Counted from the first letter of the stretch, positions 36,330-44,917 are shown. The stretch is DNA of 64,000 bases from Streptomyces noursei (GCF_001646665.1 NZ_LWBU01000115.1:18780-82779), one strand, 5' to 3'. Translations and numbers: made by a program. The notes: generated by a model not told the origin, from the letters alone.

Positions 36330-36659
36330 ATGATCTTCATCGCCGTCAGGTTCACCGTCCGCCCCGAGTACGCCGGCCAGTGGCTCACGCTGGTCGACGG
36401 CTTCACCCGTGCCACCCGCGACGAGCCCGGGAACCTCTTCTTCGACTGGTCGCGCGACGTCGAGGACCCGAACCGGTTCGTGCTGCTGGAGGCCTTCGCG
36501 GACGCGGAGGCGGGCGCGGCGCACGTCGCCTCGGACCACTTCGCGGCCGGGCTGGAGGCGATGTCCGGTGCCATCGCCGCCACGCCGGAGATCGTCAACG
36601 TCGAGCTGCCGGACCAGGACGGCTGGAACGCCATGGCCGAGCTGAGCCCGCGGGGCTGA
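36330..36659 (+). CDS. Antibiotic biosynthesis monooxygenase (ABM/YgiN-like) small protein
   Basis: 109-residue protein of the ABM/quinol-monooxygenase fold. ATG 36330 follows GGGGAGCACCGTGACGGC. The family pattern is visible: a beta strand FIAVRFTVRPEY, the helix QWLTLVDGFTRATRDEPGNLFFDWSRDVEDPNRFVLLEAFAD (given as a span from about 20 to 60), HxxSDHF equivalent HVASDHFAAGLE and a final strand. ABM proteins form dimers and act as quinone or quinol monooxygenases or stress proteins. A hairpin (36670-36700) follows. It may be co-transcribed with the IclR regulator. Confidence 0.88.
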   Translation: MIFIAVRFTVRPEYAGQWLTLVDGFTRATRDEPGNLFFDWSRDVEDPNRFVLLEAFADAEAGAAHVASDHFAAGLEAMSGAIAATPEIVNVELPDQDGWNAMAELSPRG

Positions 36660-36669
36660 CCCCGCCCGT

Positions 36670-36700
36670 CGGGGCGCCCCCCGGCCGCACGGGCGCCCCG
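36670..36700. terminator. Hairpin between convergent genes
   Basis: CGGGGCGCCC (36670-36679) pairs perfectly with GGGCGCCCCG (36691-36700), loop of 11. It lies between the convergent ABM and cupin genes and could serve both. Confidence 0.6.
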
Positions 36701-36729
36701 GCCGCGGTGCCTCCGGCCGGCGGGGCGCC

Positions 36730-37047
36730 TCAGTCGTTGACGGCGGTGAGCAGGACCGCCGCGTCCGTCACCGCCGTCACGCCGTGCCGCTCCGGCGGCA
36801 GCAGGTAGAGCGCGCCCATGGTCAGCTCCACGTCGCCGGACTGGGCCGTCACCCTCACCACGCCCCGCAGCACCTGGAGCGACGCGGCGGGCGGGGTGTT
36901 GTGCTCGTCGAGCGAGGTGCCGGCGGTGAGCGCGATGACGCTCTGCCGCAGGGGCGGGTCGCGCAGGATCAGGTTGGCGCTGCGGCCGTGCTCGTCGGCG
37001 TGCGCGTTGACGAGGTGTTCCTCTGCGATGGCGTTGAGGTCGTACAT
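36730..37047 (-). CDS. Small cupin-domain protein
   Basis: 105-residue single-domain cupin. ATG 37047 follows AAGGTGG. The double-stranded beta-helix pattern is visible: ALTAGTSLDEHNTPPAASLQVLRGVVRVTAQSG is the first cupin motif (His near 47 in the EHNTP position; only one of the usual ligands is obvious), and GALYLLPPERHGVTAVTDA is the second. It might bind a metal poorly or not at all, so catalysis is uncertain; small cupins of this kind also act as sensory or sugar-binding proteins. It lies 97 bases downstream of the APC permease on the same strand and could be co-transcribed. Confidence 0.82.
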   Translation of the reverse strand: MYDLNAIAEEHLVNAHADEHGRSANLILRDPPLRQSVIALTAGTSLDEHNTPPAASLQVLRGVVRVTAQSGDVELTMGALYLLPPERHGVTAVTDAAVLLTAVND

Positions 37048-37144
37048 ACCGTCCACCTTGCCCCGCCGCCGGAACGTACGCATACGGAAAAGGGCGGGCA
37101 CCGTGCCGTCCCACGGTGTCCGCCCTCTCCGGGCCGGGTGTGCG

Positions 37145-38698
37145 TCAGTCCTCGACCACGAGTGCCGGGGTCTCCTTGGTGAGGACCTCGCCGCGGAAGA
37201 ACTCCGGGCTGCGGCGCTGCATCACCAGCATGATGACCACGCCGAGGAGCAGCAGGCCGACGCCGATCACGAAGACCGAGCCGATGCCGAACACCGACGA
37301 GCCGCTGCCGTAGGCGGGGTCCCGGATGTCGTACAGCGTCTGGCCGAAGACCGCGGTGAGCATCAGGCCGCCGAGTCCCGGGAGGATCCCCTTGACGGTG
37401 AGGTCGCGCGCCGAGCGGCGCAGCTCGCGGCGGAAGAACCAGACACAGGCGAAGGCGGTGATCGCGTAGTAGAAGCAGATCATCAGGCCGAGCGCGTAGA
37501 TGGTGTCGATGAGGACGTTCTCGCTGACCAGCGACATCACGGCGTAGAAGAGGCCGGTGGCGACGCCGGCGACGACCGTGGCACGGCCGGGGGTCTTGAA
37601 CCGCGGGTGGATCCTGGCGAAGGAGGCCGGCATCGCCCGGTAGGTGCTCATGGCCAGGGCGGTGCGCGCCACCGGGATGAAGGTGGTCTGGAGGCTCGCG
37701 GCGGCGGAGGCGACGACGGCGAGGAAGAGCAGGACCCCGAGGCCGGAGCCCATGACCGGTTCGGCGAGCACGGCGAAGACGTTGTCCGCGGTGTCCGGGT
37801 TGCCGAGGCCGGTGCCCTTGTCGCCGATGCCCGCGTACATCTGGGAGGCGATGGCGATCATCAGGTACGAGGCGACGATCACGACCATGGCGAGCATGGC
37901 GGCGCGGCCGGGCGTCCGGGCGCTTCCGGTGCTCTCCTCGTTGATGGACAGGCAGGCGTCCCAGCCCCAGTAGATGAAGATCGAGAGGGACAGGCCGGCG
38001 GTGAAGGCGGTGAAGGACTCGACGCCGAAGGGGTTCATCCACGACCAGGAGAAGTCGAGCGATCCGGCCACGTCGTCGGCCTTGGTCACCGCCATGACGG
38101 CGAAGATCACCAGCACGGTGAGCTGGAGGCCGACCAGGGCGTACTGCACCCACTTGGTGGCGGTGATGCCGCGGTAGCTGATCGCCGTGGCGATGGCGAT
38201 GAAGGCCAGCGTGGTGAGGATGTGCGCGGCCTTGTCGCCGTCGAGGGCGGCGACCGACTCGCTGCCGGTGACCTCGCCGAGGAGCAGGTAGAAGTAGGAC
38301 GTCGCGACGCCCGCGAGGTTGGAGAGGACCACGATCGTGGCCACCAGCAGGCCCCAGCCGCACATCCAGCCGACCTTGGGTCCGAAGGCCTTGACCGACC
38401 AGGTGAAGGAGGTGCCGCAGTCCGGGACCGCCCGGTTCAGCTCGCGGTAGGCGAAGGCCACCAGGAGCATCGGGATGAATCCGGCCAGGAAGATCGCCGG
38501 CATCTGCAGGCCGACCTCGGTGACCGTGGGGCCGAGCGTGGCCGTGAGGCAGTAGACGGGGGCCACGGTGGACACACCGATGACGGCGCCACCCATCAGC
38601 CCGACGGAGTTGTCGCCGAGCCCCTTCTTGCGTACGCCCCCTTCGGGGCCGCCCATTACCGTGTCTCCGGCCTGGGGCCGCGCTTCCACCTGAGTCAT
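37145..38698 (-). CDS. APC-family amino acid permease
   Basis: 517-residue permease with about 12 membrane spans, importing an amino acid or polyamine. ATG 38698 is chosen; the preceding bases offer only a weak GAGG. The APC pattern VGLMGGAVIGVSTVAPVYCLTATLG near 30-55 and FTWSVKAFGPKVGWMCGWGLL near 105 are visible (given as spans). Substrate is not deducible. The upstream 326 bases are AT-rich with dyad symmetry and probably hold the promoter and operator. A cupin gene follows on the same strand. Confidence 0.9.
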   Translation of the reverse strand: MTQVEARPQAGDTVMGGPEGGVRKKGLGDNSVGLMGGAVIGVSTVAPVYCLTATLGPTVTEVGLQMPAIFLAGFIPMLLVAFAYRELNRAVPDCGTSFTWSVKAFGPKVGWMCGWGLLVATIVVLSNLAGVATSYFYLLLGEVTGSESVAALDGDKAAHILTTLAFIAIATAISYRGITATKWVQYALVGLQLTVLVIFAVMAVTKADDVAGSLDFSWSWMNPFGVESFTAFTAGLSLSIFIYWGWDACLSINEESTGSARTPGRAAMLAMVVIVASYLMIAIASQMYAGIGDKGTGLGNPDTADNVFAVLAEPVMGSGLGVLLFLAVVASAAASLQTTFIPVARTALAMSTYRAMPASFARIHPRFKTPGRATVVAGVATGLFYAVMSLVSENVLIDTIYALGLMICFYYAITAFACVWFFRRELRRSARDLTVKGILPGLGGLMLTAVFGQTLYDIRDPAYGSGSSVFGIGSVFVIGVGLLLLGVVIMLVMQRRSPEFFRGEVLTKETPALVVED

Positions 38699-39024
38699 GT
38701 GAGGGACGTTAGGTGCTGCGGTTTCCACATCCGGAAGAAGGAACTCCGCGATCTTTCCCTTGCATTGAGAGGTTCGAGCGGGCGTTACGGCAAGGAAAGA
38801 AAGATTGCCGTGCGTCGACGCCGACCGATTGGTAGGTGAAATCCGCACCGTTCGATATGCGGGAACCGCAGCTGTGACCGAAATGCCCGTTTCCAAAATT
38901 TCCCGCACTGTTTTCGGCCAGGCCGTACGGGCGCCCCCGCCCCGCCGCACGAGGTGGAGCGCGTGGCCGTGCGGGGGGGCCGGGCACGACCGGGCGGGGG
39001 GCCGGCCGGGGGCCGGACCGGGCC
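38699..39024. other. Intergenic region upstream of the APC permease
   Basis: 326 bases with no gene; clearly less GC-rich than its surroundings. It contains TTCC-N6-GGAA (38722-38738) and the imperfect inverted repeat ATCTTTCCCTTGC (38751-38763) / CAAGGAAAGAAAGAT (38791-38805). Between 38940 and 39024 it becomes G-rich again. Confidence 0.6.
38751..38805. promoter_or_regulatory. Imperfect inverted repeat, possible operator for the APC permease
   Basis: ATCTTTCCCTTGC and its near reverse complement CAAGGAAAGAAAGAT are separated by 27 bases, about 55-105 bases upstream of ATG 38698. This fits a regulator site or an RNA hairpin; no partner regulator is adjacent. Confidence 0.4.
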
Positions 39025-39438
39025 TCAGCCGAGGAGCGCGTACACCGTGGACGCCCGGGCCGCGGGCTCCGTCTCGCCCTCCGCGGTCATGGTGATCTCG
39101 GCGAACGCCATCCGTCTGCCCAGCTTGGTGATCCGCGCGTCCACGAGGACGTCGGCCCCGGTCACCGCCCGCATGAAGCTGGTGGACTGCTGCACGGTGG
39201 TCATGGGCACGAACGCGCCCCGCGCCGAGGACACCGCGATCACCGTCGCCGTGTCGGCCGCCGCCATCAGGGCCTGCCCCGACAGCCCGCCCCCTTCCCG
39301 TGCCAGCCGTCCGTCCCACGGCAGCCGCAGCACGGCGTGCGCCTCACCCGCCTCCACGACGGACAGGCCGAGCTCCAGCACCCAGGGGGCGAAGTTGTCG
39401 GCGAGGATCTTGTCGGCTTCGACGAGCGTGAGAGTCAT
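39025..39438 (-). CDS. Hotdog-fold thioesterase (PaaI-like)
   Basis: 137 residues, a compact hotdog-fold protein: WVLELGLSVVEAGEAHAVLRLPW, GGLSGQALMAAADTATVIAV near 50-70, MTTVQQSTSFMRAVTG and RRMAFAEITMTAEG near the end. The PaaI group cleaves acyl-CoA thioesters, often phenylacetyl- or medium-chain CoA. The Asp/Gly-rich catalytic segment GGLSGQALMAAAD is present. ATG 39438 lacks a strong ribosome-binding site. Expressed from its own promoter between the APC permease and the pentapeptide-repeat gene. Confidence 0.85.
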   Translation of the reverse strand: MTLTLVEADKILADNFAPWVLELGLSVVEAGEAHAVLRLPWDGRLAREGGGLSGQALMAAADTATVIAVSSARGAFVPMTTVQQSTSFMRAVTGADVLVDARITKLGRRMAFAEITMTAEGETEPAARASTVYALLG

Positions 39439-39515
39439 GCCGGGATGCTGCCGCCGCGCCCCGCCGCCGAAACCCCCGCCCCCGCCCCCGCCCCGACGTC
39501 TCGCGGGCCGCCGGG

Positions 39516-40118
39516 TCAGCCCAGCCGGAAGCCGAGCGCCGTCGCGACGACCACCGCCTGCTCCAGGTCGATCCGGGCGCCCGCCACCTCCGCCGCCAGC
39601 GGGTCCAGCGAGGACAGGTCGCTGCCCCGCAGGTCCGCGTCCTTCAGCACGGCGCCGCCGAGCGCCGCGCCGGACAGGTCGCAGCGGACGAGGCTCGCCC
39701 CCTGCAGACGGGCCGCGGTCAGGTCGGCCTCGCGCAGGCGGACGCCGTCGAAGCCGGCCTTCCGCAGGTCGGCGCCCCGCAAGCCGGTGAACGACCAGTC
39801 GCCGCCGGTCACCTCCAGGAGCCCGAACGTCGACTGCTCGAAGCGGCTGCCGAGGAACTTGCACTGCTCGAAGCGCGCGTCGAAGAAGCCGCACTTGCGG
39901 AAGGAGCAGTTGGTGAACGCCGCACCCGTGTGGCGCGAGGCGTTGAAGCGCACGCCGGAGAAGACGCACTCGTCGAAGACCGCCCCCTCGTTCACGACCT
40001 CCGTCCAGTCCGTGTCGTAGAAGGTGCAGCCCGTGTACGTCGTCCCGGGGCCGAGCTCCCGGGCGTACCAGTCCTCACCACGGACGACGAGATCGCGTGC
40101 GTTCACCATGCGGCCCAT
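39516..40118 (-). CDS. Pentapeptide-repeat protein
   Basis: About 200 residues (ATG 40118; 40109 is an equally possible start, three residues shorter). Most of the sequence follows the A(D/N)LXX pentapeptide pattern: CTFYDTDWTEVVNEGAVFDECVFSGVRFNASRHTGAAFTNCSFRKCGF onward, then blocks such as ADLRKAGFDGVRLREADLTAARLQGASLVRCDLSG (both shown as spans at about 27-75 and 120-160). The fold is a right-handed beta-helix that can mimic DNA; some members protect DNA gyrase from quinolones, but many have no known role. Upstream (40167-40215) are three 17-bp tandem repeats. Confidence 0.85.
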   Translation of the reverse strand: MGRMVNARDLVVRGEDWYARELGPGTTYTGCTFYDTDWTEVVNEGAVFDECVFSGVRFNASRHTGAAFTNCSFRKCGFFDARFEQCKFLGSRFEQSTFGLLEVTGGDWSFTGLRGADLRKAGFDGVRLREADLTAARLQGASLVRCDLSGAALGGAVLKDADLRGSDLSSLDPLAAEVAGARIDLEQAVVVATALGFRLG

Positions 40119-40166
40119 TGAACCGGCCGCCACTGACAACCGGCCGTCACTGGACACCGGCGTCAC

Positions 40167-40215
40167 TCACGATCGGCCGCCTCTCACGATCGGCCGCCTC
40201 TCGCGATCGGCCGGG
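40167..40215. repeat. 17-bp tandem repeat (about 2.9 copies)
   Basis: Unit TCACGATCGGCCGCCTC at 40167-40183 and 40184-40200, third copy from 40201 with two changes. It lies between the divergent pentapeptide-repeat gene start and the end of the next gene. Each unit contains the dyad CGATCG. Confidence 0.85.
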
Positions 40216-40222
40216 CGCGGCC

Positions 40223-40519
40223 TCAGGAGGAGAGGAAGCGCTGCACGCCGGTCCGGACGTCGTCGCCGTTCATCACGGGAATCATCGTGATCTTGGCGTT
40301 GAGCTCCATGAAGAGCGGTTCGCAGATGACCGGTACGTGCGAGGGGTCCTCCAGGTCGAAGACGACGAACGCGGTGCGCATCCCGTCGATCGCCCCGAAG
40401 TAGGCGGCCTCCGGGCGCACCCGGTCCATGAGGGAGCCAAGGATCGCGTCGAGCCGGTCGCCCCGGATCGCGTCGTTCGCCTTCTCCGTGTCCATCTGGC
40501 ACATCATCATCGTGCGCAT
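40223..40519 (-). CDS. Conserved actinobacterial small protein, unknown function
   Basis: 98 residues. ATG 40519 is preceded by GGGAGAGGCGG. The sequence MRTMMMCQMDTEKANDAIRG at the start, PEAAYFGAIDGMRTAFVVFDL in the middle and EPLFMELNAKITMIPVMNGDD near the end form a recurring small family in Streptomyces (resembling DUF3303-like ferredoxin-fold proteins). No catalytic motif is evident. It sits between the pentapeptide-repeat gene and afsR, transcribed away from afsR. Confidence 0.75.
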   Translation of the reverse strand: MRTMMMCQMDTEKANDAIRGDRLDAILGSLMDRVRPEAAYFGAIDGMRTAFVVFDLEDPSHVPVICEPLFMELNAKITMIPVMNGDDVRTGVQRFLSS

Positions 40520-40764
40520 GTGTCCGCCTCTCCCGGATCGCGGTCGCCCCCGTCCAGGCCCAGTGTTCGCGGGCGGGGCGCCCCGCGCATCCGGGCGGGA
40601 CCGTCCGGGTGGGCACCCGGCACGCACCGGACTGACGGCCCGTCAGGTCCGTGGACGGGAGATCGTGTCACGACCTTGTGCAGAGCGTCACCCACTGCTG
40701 ACGCAAACGCCATCGACAAGGCAGACTGTCGGGGGCGAAACCAGCGGTACGGGCAGGGGGAGCT

Positions 40765-43700
40765 ATGGACCGTGAAGACGGGCCGCGAGTGCCGGAGCAG
40801 CGCACTCCACAGCCGGGTCCCGCGGCGGGCGGCGACGTCCGCGCGGGCGACCCCCGCGGCGGCCCGCACGGTGAGCACGGCGGCCCGCGCGGCGGTCCGC
40901 ACGGCGACGGCCTCCACGACGACCTGCGGTTCGGTGTGCTCGGTCCCGTACGGGCCTGGCGCGACGGCGAGGCCCTGCCGTCCGGATCCCCGCAGCAGCG
41001 AGCCCTGCTGGCCGCGCTGCTGCTGCGCGACGGGCGCACGGCGACGGCGGCCGAGCTGATCGACGCCATCTGGGGCGACGAGCCGCCCTCGCAGGCCCTC
41101 GCCGCGGTACGGACGTACGCCTCCCGGCTGCGCAAGGTCCTCCCGCCGGGCGTGCTGGTCAGCGAGTCGGGCGGGTACGCGATCCGGGGCCGGTCCGACG
41201 CCCTCGACCTGAACGTCGCGCAGGAACTGGCCGCCGAGGCGGAGAAGGCACGGGCCGGCGGCGACCGCGACCAGGCCCGGGGCTGATCGACAAGTCGCTC
41301 GGCCTGTGGGACGGCGAACCCCTCGCCTCCGTGCCCGGCCCGTACGCCGAGACGCAGCGCGCCCGCCTGGAGGAGTGGCGGCTCCAGCTGCTGGAGGCCC
41401 GGCTCGACCTGGACCTGGAGTGCGGTCACCACGCGGAGGCGGTGTCCGAGCTGACGGCCCTGACCGCCGCGCACCCGCTGCGCGAACGGCTGCGGGAGCT
41501 GCTGATGCTGGCGCTCTACCGCAGCGGGCGGCAGGCGGAGGCCCTCGCCGTGTACGCCGACACGCGCCGGCTCCTCGCGGACGAGCTGGGCGTCGATCCG
41601 CGCCCGGAGCTGGCCCGGCTCCAGCAGCGCATCCTGCGGGCCGACGCGGAACTGGCCCGCCCGGTGGAGGACCCGTCGCCCGCCCCCGCCGTCTCGCGGC
41701 CCGCCCAGCTGCCGGCCACGGTGCCGGACTTCACCGGGCGGGCGGCGTTCGTGCGGGAGCTGAGCGACCGGCTCGCGACGGCCGAGGGCTCGGTGATGGC
41801 CGTCTCCGCGCTGGCGGGCATCGGCGGGGTCGGCAAGACCACGCTCGCCGTGCACGTCGCCCACGCGGCCCGCCCGCGCTTCCCGGACGGACAGCTGTAC
41901 GTGGACCTCCAGGGCGCGGGCGCGCGCTCCGCGGAACCCGAGACCGTGCTGGGTGCCTTCCTGCGGGCGCTCGGCACGCAGGACTCGGCCATCCCCGACA
42001 CCCTCGACGAGCGGGCCGCGCTGTACCGGTCGACGCTCGCCGGGCGGCGGGTGCTGGTCCTGCTGGACAACGCGCGCGACGCCGCGCAGGTGCGCCCGCT
42101 GCTGCCCGGTACGGAGGGGTGCGCCGCCCTGGTCACCAGCCGGGTCCGGATGGTCGACCTGGCGGGGGCCCACCTGGTGGACCTGGACGTGATGTCGCCG
42201 GAGGAGGCCCTCCAGCTCTTCACCAAGATCGTGGGCGCCGAGCGGGTCCAGGCGGAGCGGGAGGCGGCGCTGGACGTGGTCGCCGCGTGCGGCTTCCTGC
42301 CGCTGGCCATCCGCATCGCCGCGTCCCGCCTGGCGGCGCGCCGCACCTGGACGGTGACGGTGCTCGCGGCCAAGCTCGCCGACGAGCGCCGCCGCCTCGA
42401 CGAGCTCCAGGCGGGCGACCTCGCGGTCAAGGCCACGTTCGAGCTGGGCTACGGGCAGCTGGAGCCCGCGCAGGCGCGGGCGTTCCGCCTCCTGGGCCTC
42501 GCCGACGGCCCGGACATGTCCCTCGCCGCCGCGGCGGCCGTCCTGGACCTGCCGCTCCACGAGGCGGAGGACCTCCTGGAGTCCCTGGTCGACACCTCGC
42601 TCCTGGAGTCGGCCGCGCCGGGCCGCTACCGCTACCACGACCTGGTCCGCCTCTACGCGCGTGCATGCGCCGACCGCGACGAACAGCCCCCGTCGGAGCG
42701 GGACCTGGCGCTCTCCCGCCTGCTGGACTTCTACCTGTCGACGGCGGCCCGCGTCTACGCCATCGAGCGCCCGGGCGACCGCCTGGTCGACCACCTGGAG
42801 CCGACCACGTACGCCGGTCTGACCTTCACCGACCGCCACACGGCGCTGGACTGGCTCTACACCGAAGCCAACTGCCTCCTCGCCTGCGCCCGCCAGGCCA
42901 CCGGCGGGCCGCGCCTGCGCGCCGCCGTCGACCTGCTCTGGGCCGCCCAGGACCTCGCCGAGTCCGGCGCGAACTCCAAGATGTACGAGACGGCCGCGCT
43001 GAGCGCCCTGGAGGCCGCCGGGGAGTCGGGCGACGCCCGTACGGAAGGCCGGGCCCGTACGTCGATGACGAACGTGCACCTGGTGGCCGGCCGGTACCGG
43101 GAAGCGGACCGGGAGGCCGAGACGGCCGCACGGCTGGCGGCCGACGCCGGCGACCCGGCTCCCGTCTACTGGGCGGACAACGACCGGGGGATCATCGCCT
43201 TCAACCAGGGCCGGCACGAGGAGGCGGAGGCGTTCCTGTACAAGGCCATGGAGGGCTCCCGCGTCGACGACAACCTCCCGGGCGAGGCGAGCGCCATGTG
43301 CAACCTCTCGCGCATCCACCTGTCCATGGGGCGCGTCTCGCAGGCCATCACCCTGGCGCAGAAGGGTGTCGAACTCTACGAGCGGATAGGGCACACGCTG
43401 CGACTGGCCAACGCGCGGTACGCCCTGGGCGTCGCCCTCACGCACGCCCGTCGTCATGCCGAGGCGCTGGAGCAACTGGCGGAGGCCCTGCACCGGTTCG
43501 AGACCAACCGTCAGCGTCTGTGGGCCGGGACGACGCACTGGCGCATCGCGCAGACCCATCTGTCCGCCCAGCGGGCGGCCCGGGCGGCGCAACACGCGGA
43601 ACAGGCGTTGGCCATAGGGTGCATCGGGGGCGACCGCATCCGTGGCAGTGTGCTGATCACCCTGGGCAAGGCGCTGGACCGCCTGGGCCAGACGGGCCGG

Positions 43701-43805
43701 GCGCGCGCGTGCTGGCGTGAGGCGCTGGCCCTGCACGAGCAGTCGGGGGCGGCCGCGGAAGCGGAGGAGGCCCGTGAGCTGCTGTCCCCGCTGACCGCCG
43801 CGTGA
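40765..43805 (+). pseudogene. afsR: AfsR, global regulator (SARP with NB-ARC and TPR), interrupted by a -1 frameshift
   Basis: Homologue of AfsR, which activates antibiotic production after phosphorylation by AfsK, partly through afsS. ATG 40765 has GGGGGAG upstream. Total coding length would be about 1013 residues (AfsR of S. coelicolor is 993). In order: winged helix about 52-135 (LGPVRAWRDG, LRKVLPPGVLVSE), BTAD about 140-290, NB-ARC with GIGGVGKTTLA near 345 and LVLLDNARDA near 430, then TPR-like repeats to the end. The frame breaks at about 41278-41286: ARG-stop in frame 1, whereas the family sequence LIDKSLGLWDGEPLA continues in frame 3. One base appears to be missing. The downstream half has only a GTG at 41331 and no ribosome-binding site. 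Possibilities: true inactivation, sequencing error, or recoding, though no slippery site is convincing. afsS and afsK are nearby. Confidence 0.85.
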
Positions 43806-43820
43806 CATCCCCCAGCAGCG

Positions 43821-43842
43821 CGTTCATCGAACGTTTATGCCG
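43821..43842 (+). promoter_or_regulatory. AfsR-type direct repeats upstream of afsS
   Basis: Two adjacent 11-bp direct repeats, CGTTCATCGAA (43821-43831) and CGTTTATGCCG (43832-43842), about 136 bases upstream of afsS. In S. coelicolor AfsR binds comparable 11-bp repeats overlapping the afsS -35 region. I do not see a clean -10 at the expected distance. Confidence 0.6.
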
Positions 43843-43978
43843 GACCGGCATGCTGCATCGCAGTCGATCCGCCGCATCGGGGGGTACGCGGGTCCACTAG
43901 CCTTCTGTCCGGCGGCCATCGGGGGAGTCGCCGGGCAGAAGGAACGCACACTCCATCAGCACCTCACGGGGGAACATC

Positions 43979-44206
43979 ATGAGCGAGTCCGCGAAGAAGC
44001 CGGCCGACATCACGACGATGGGCGACCACCACACGCCGGCTCCGCCGGCCCAGGACCTCATCACCATGAAGGACCACCACACGCCCGCGCCGCCCGCCCA
44101 GGACACGATCACCACGATGGGCGACCACCACACGCCCGCCCCGCCGGCGCAGGACACCATCACCACGCTCGGCGACCACCACACGCCCGCCCCTCCGGCG
44201 GGCTGA
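43979..44206 (+). CDS. afsS: AfsS, small regulatory repeat protein
   Basis: 75 residues. ATG 43979 has GGGGGAA upstream. After a short start (MSESAKKPAD) come four near-identical repeats of the form TTMGDHHTPAPPA-QD, 16 to 17 residues each. AfsS of S. coelicolor is 63 residues with three repeats of a 13-residue TTxDNHMPxPPA pattern, so this is a variant with HH in place of NHM. In databases such proteins are called sigma-like. AfsS raises secondary metabolite production by an unknown mechanism. The gene lies 173 bases downstream of afsR with AfsR-type repeats between, and is followed by two hairpins. Confidence 0.85.
   Translation: MSESAKKPADITTMGDHHTPAPPAQDLITMKDHHTPAPPAQDTITTMGDHHTPAPPAQDTITTLGDHHTPAPPAG
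44006..44203 (+). repeat. Four tandem repeats inside afsS
   Basis: Units of 48-51 bp, starting GACATCACG, GACCTCATC, GACACGATC and GACACCATC. Copies are diverged at synonymous sites, so they have been maintained by selection at protein level rather than by recent duplication. Confidence 0.85.
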
Positions 44207-44234
44207 CGAGAACGCACCTCTGATCGGGGAACGG

Positions 44235-44265
44235 CCGCGGCGGCACGGAGGGGGAGCCGCCGCGG
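44235..44265 (+). terminator. Hairpin after afsS
   Basis: CCGCGGCGGC (44235-44244) and GCCGCCGCGG (44256-44265), 11-base loop, 28 bases after the afsS stop. Confidence 0.7.
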
Positions 44266-44298
44266 TCGTGGCCGCCCCGCAGGGTTGGGCGGACAGGG

Positions 44299-44334
44299 CG
44301 AAGGGCACCGGGCCTAGTGGTCCGGTGCCCTTCG
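44299..44334. terminator. Bidirectional hairpin between afsS and the convergent secreted-protein gene
   Basis: Perfect 13-bp stem CGAAGGGCACCGG (44299-44311) and CCGGTGCCCTTCG (44322-44334), loop of 10. Confidence 0.8.
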
Positions 44335-44374
44335 TGCGTGGGGGCGGATCGCGCCGCCGGCCGCGCGGGTGGCG

Positions 44375-44917
44375 TCAGAGCGCGGTCTTCGACGCGGTGT
44401 CGACGACGCACTCCTTGTACTCGCTGCCGTCGCCCGTACCGGTGTACGTCGTCGTGGCCTCGGCCTGCTGGGAGGCGCCCGCCTTGACGGTCAGACCGGT
44501 CACGTTGGCGCGCGCGGTGGTCGCGGTGGACGTGGAGTCGCCGCGGAACTTCATGGTGATGTTGTACGTGTAGTCCAGCGAGCCGCTGTTGGTGACGGTG
44601 ATCCGGGCGACGAGGTTCTTGCCCGAGTCGTCCATCCGGCACTCGTCGATCTTGATGTCGCGGGCGGCCTTGTTGGCGCTGCTGGAGCCGCCGGGCACGG
44701 AGACGCCACCGGAGCTGCTGCTGCTGCCGCTGTCGTTGCTGCCACCGGTGGTGCTGCTGCCGGAGTCGTAACCGGAACCCGACCCCGAACCGGAGTCGGA
44801 GCTGTGGCTGCTGCTGCCGCTGTTGCTGCTGCAGCCGCCGCCGGAGCCGCGCGCCCCGGTGAGTGCGACGATCGCGATACCGAACACGGCGACAGCGCGG
44901 ACATGGCGGAGCTTCAC
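44375..44917 (-). CDS. Secreted Ser/Gly-rich protein with a C-terminal beta-sandwich domain
   Basis: 180 residues. GTG 44917 follows GGGGGTTGAAC. An N-terminal signal sequence (VRAVAVFGIAIVALTG) is followed by GGGCSSNSGSSSH, a lipobox-like position for Cys, then about 45 residues of Ser/Gly/Asp linker and a domain of about 100 residues resembling FxLYD/DUF4352-type extracellular immunoglobulin-like modules: IDECRMDDSGKNLVARITVTNSGSLDYTYNITMKF, with two Cys that may pair (CRMDD and KECVVD). Function unknown. It lies in the afsS-afsK interval. Confidence 0.75.
   Translation of the reverse strand: MKLRHVRAVAVFGIAIVALTGARGSGGGCSSNSGSSSHSSDSGSGSGSGYDSGSSTTGGSNDSGSSSSSGGVSVPGGSSSANKAARDIKIDECRMDDSGKNLVARITVTNSGSLDYTYNITMKFRGDSTSTATTARANVTGLTVKAGASQQAEATTTYTGTGDGSEYKECVVDTASKTAL

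Noticed and set aside
41270..41290. Programmed -1 frameshift site in afsR
   Set aside because: No X-XXY-YYZ heptamer in the correct phase; a slip from GGC to GGG is possible but weak, so a lost base is more likely.
41331..43805. The second half of afsR as an independent gene starting at GTG 41331
   Set aside because: No ribosome-binding site, and the preceding bases still encode the missing family sequence LIDKSLGLWDGEPLA.
44006..44203. CRISPR-like array
   Set aside because: The repeats are coding and contiguous in frame without unique spacers.
43897..44217. Repeat-rich antisense frame opposite afsS (AGGAGVWWS repeats)
   Set aside because: Mirror of the afsS repeats; no start signal and no family, while the sense strand has a good ribosome-binding site.
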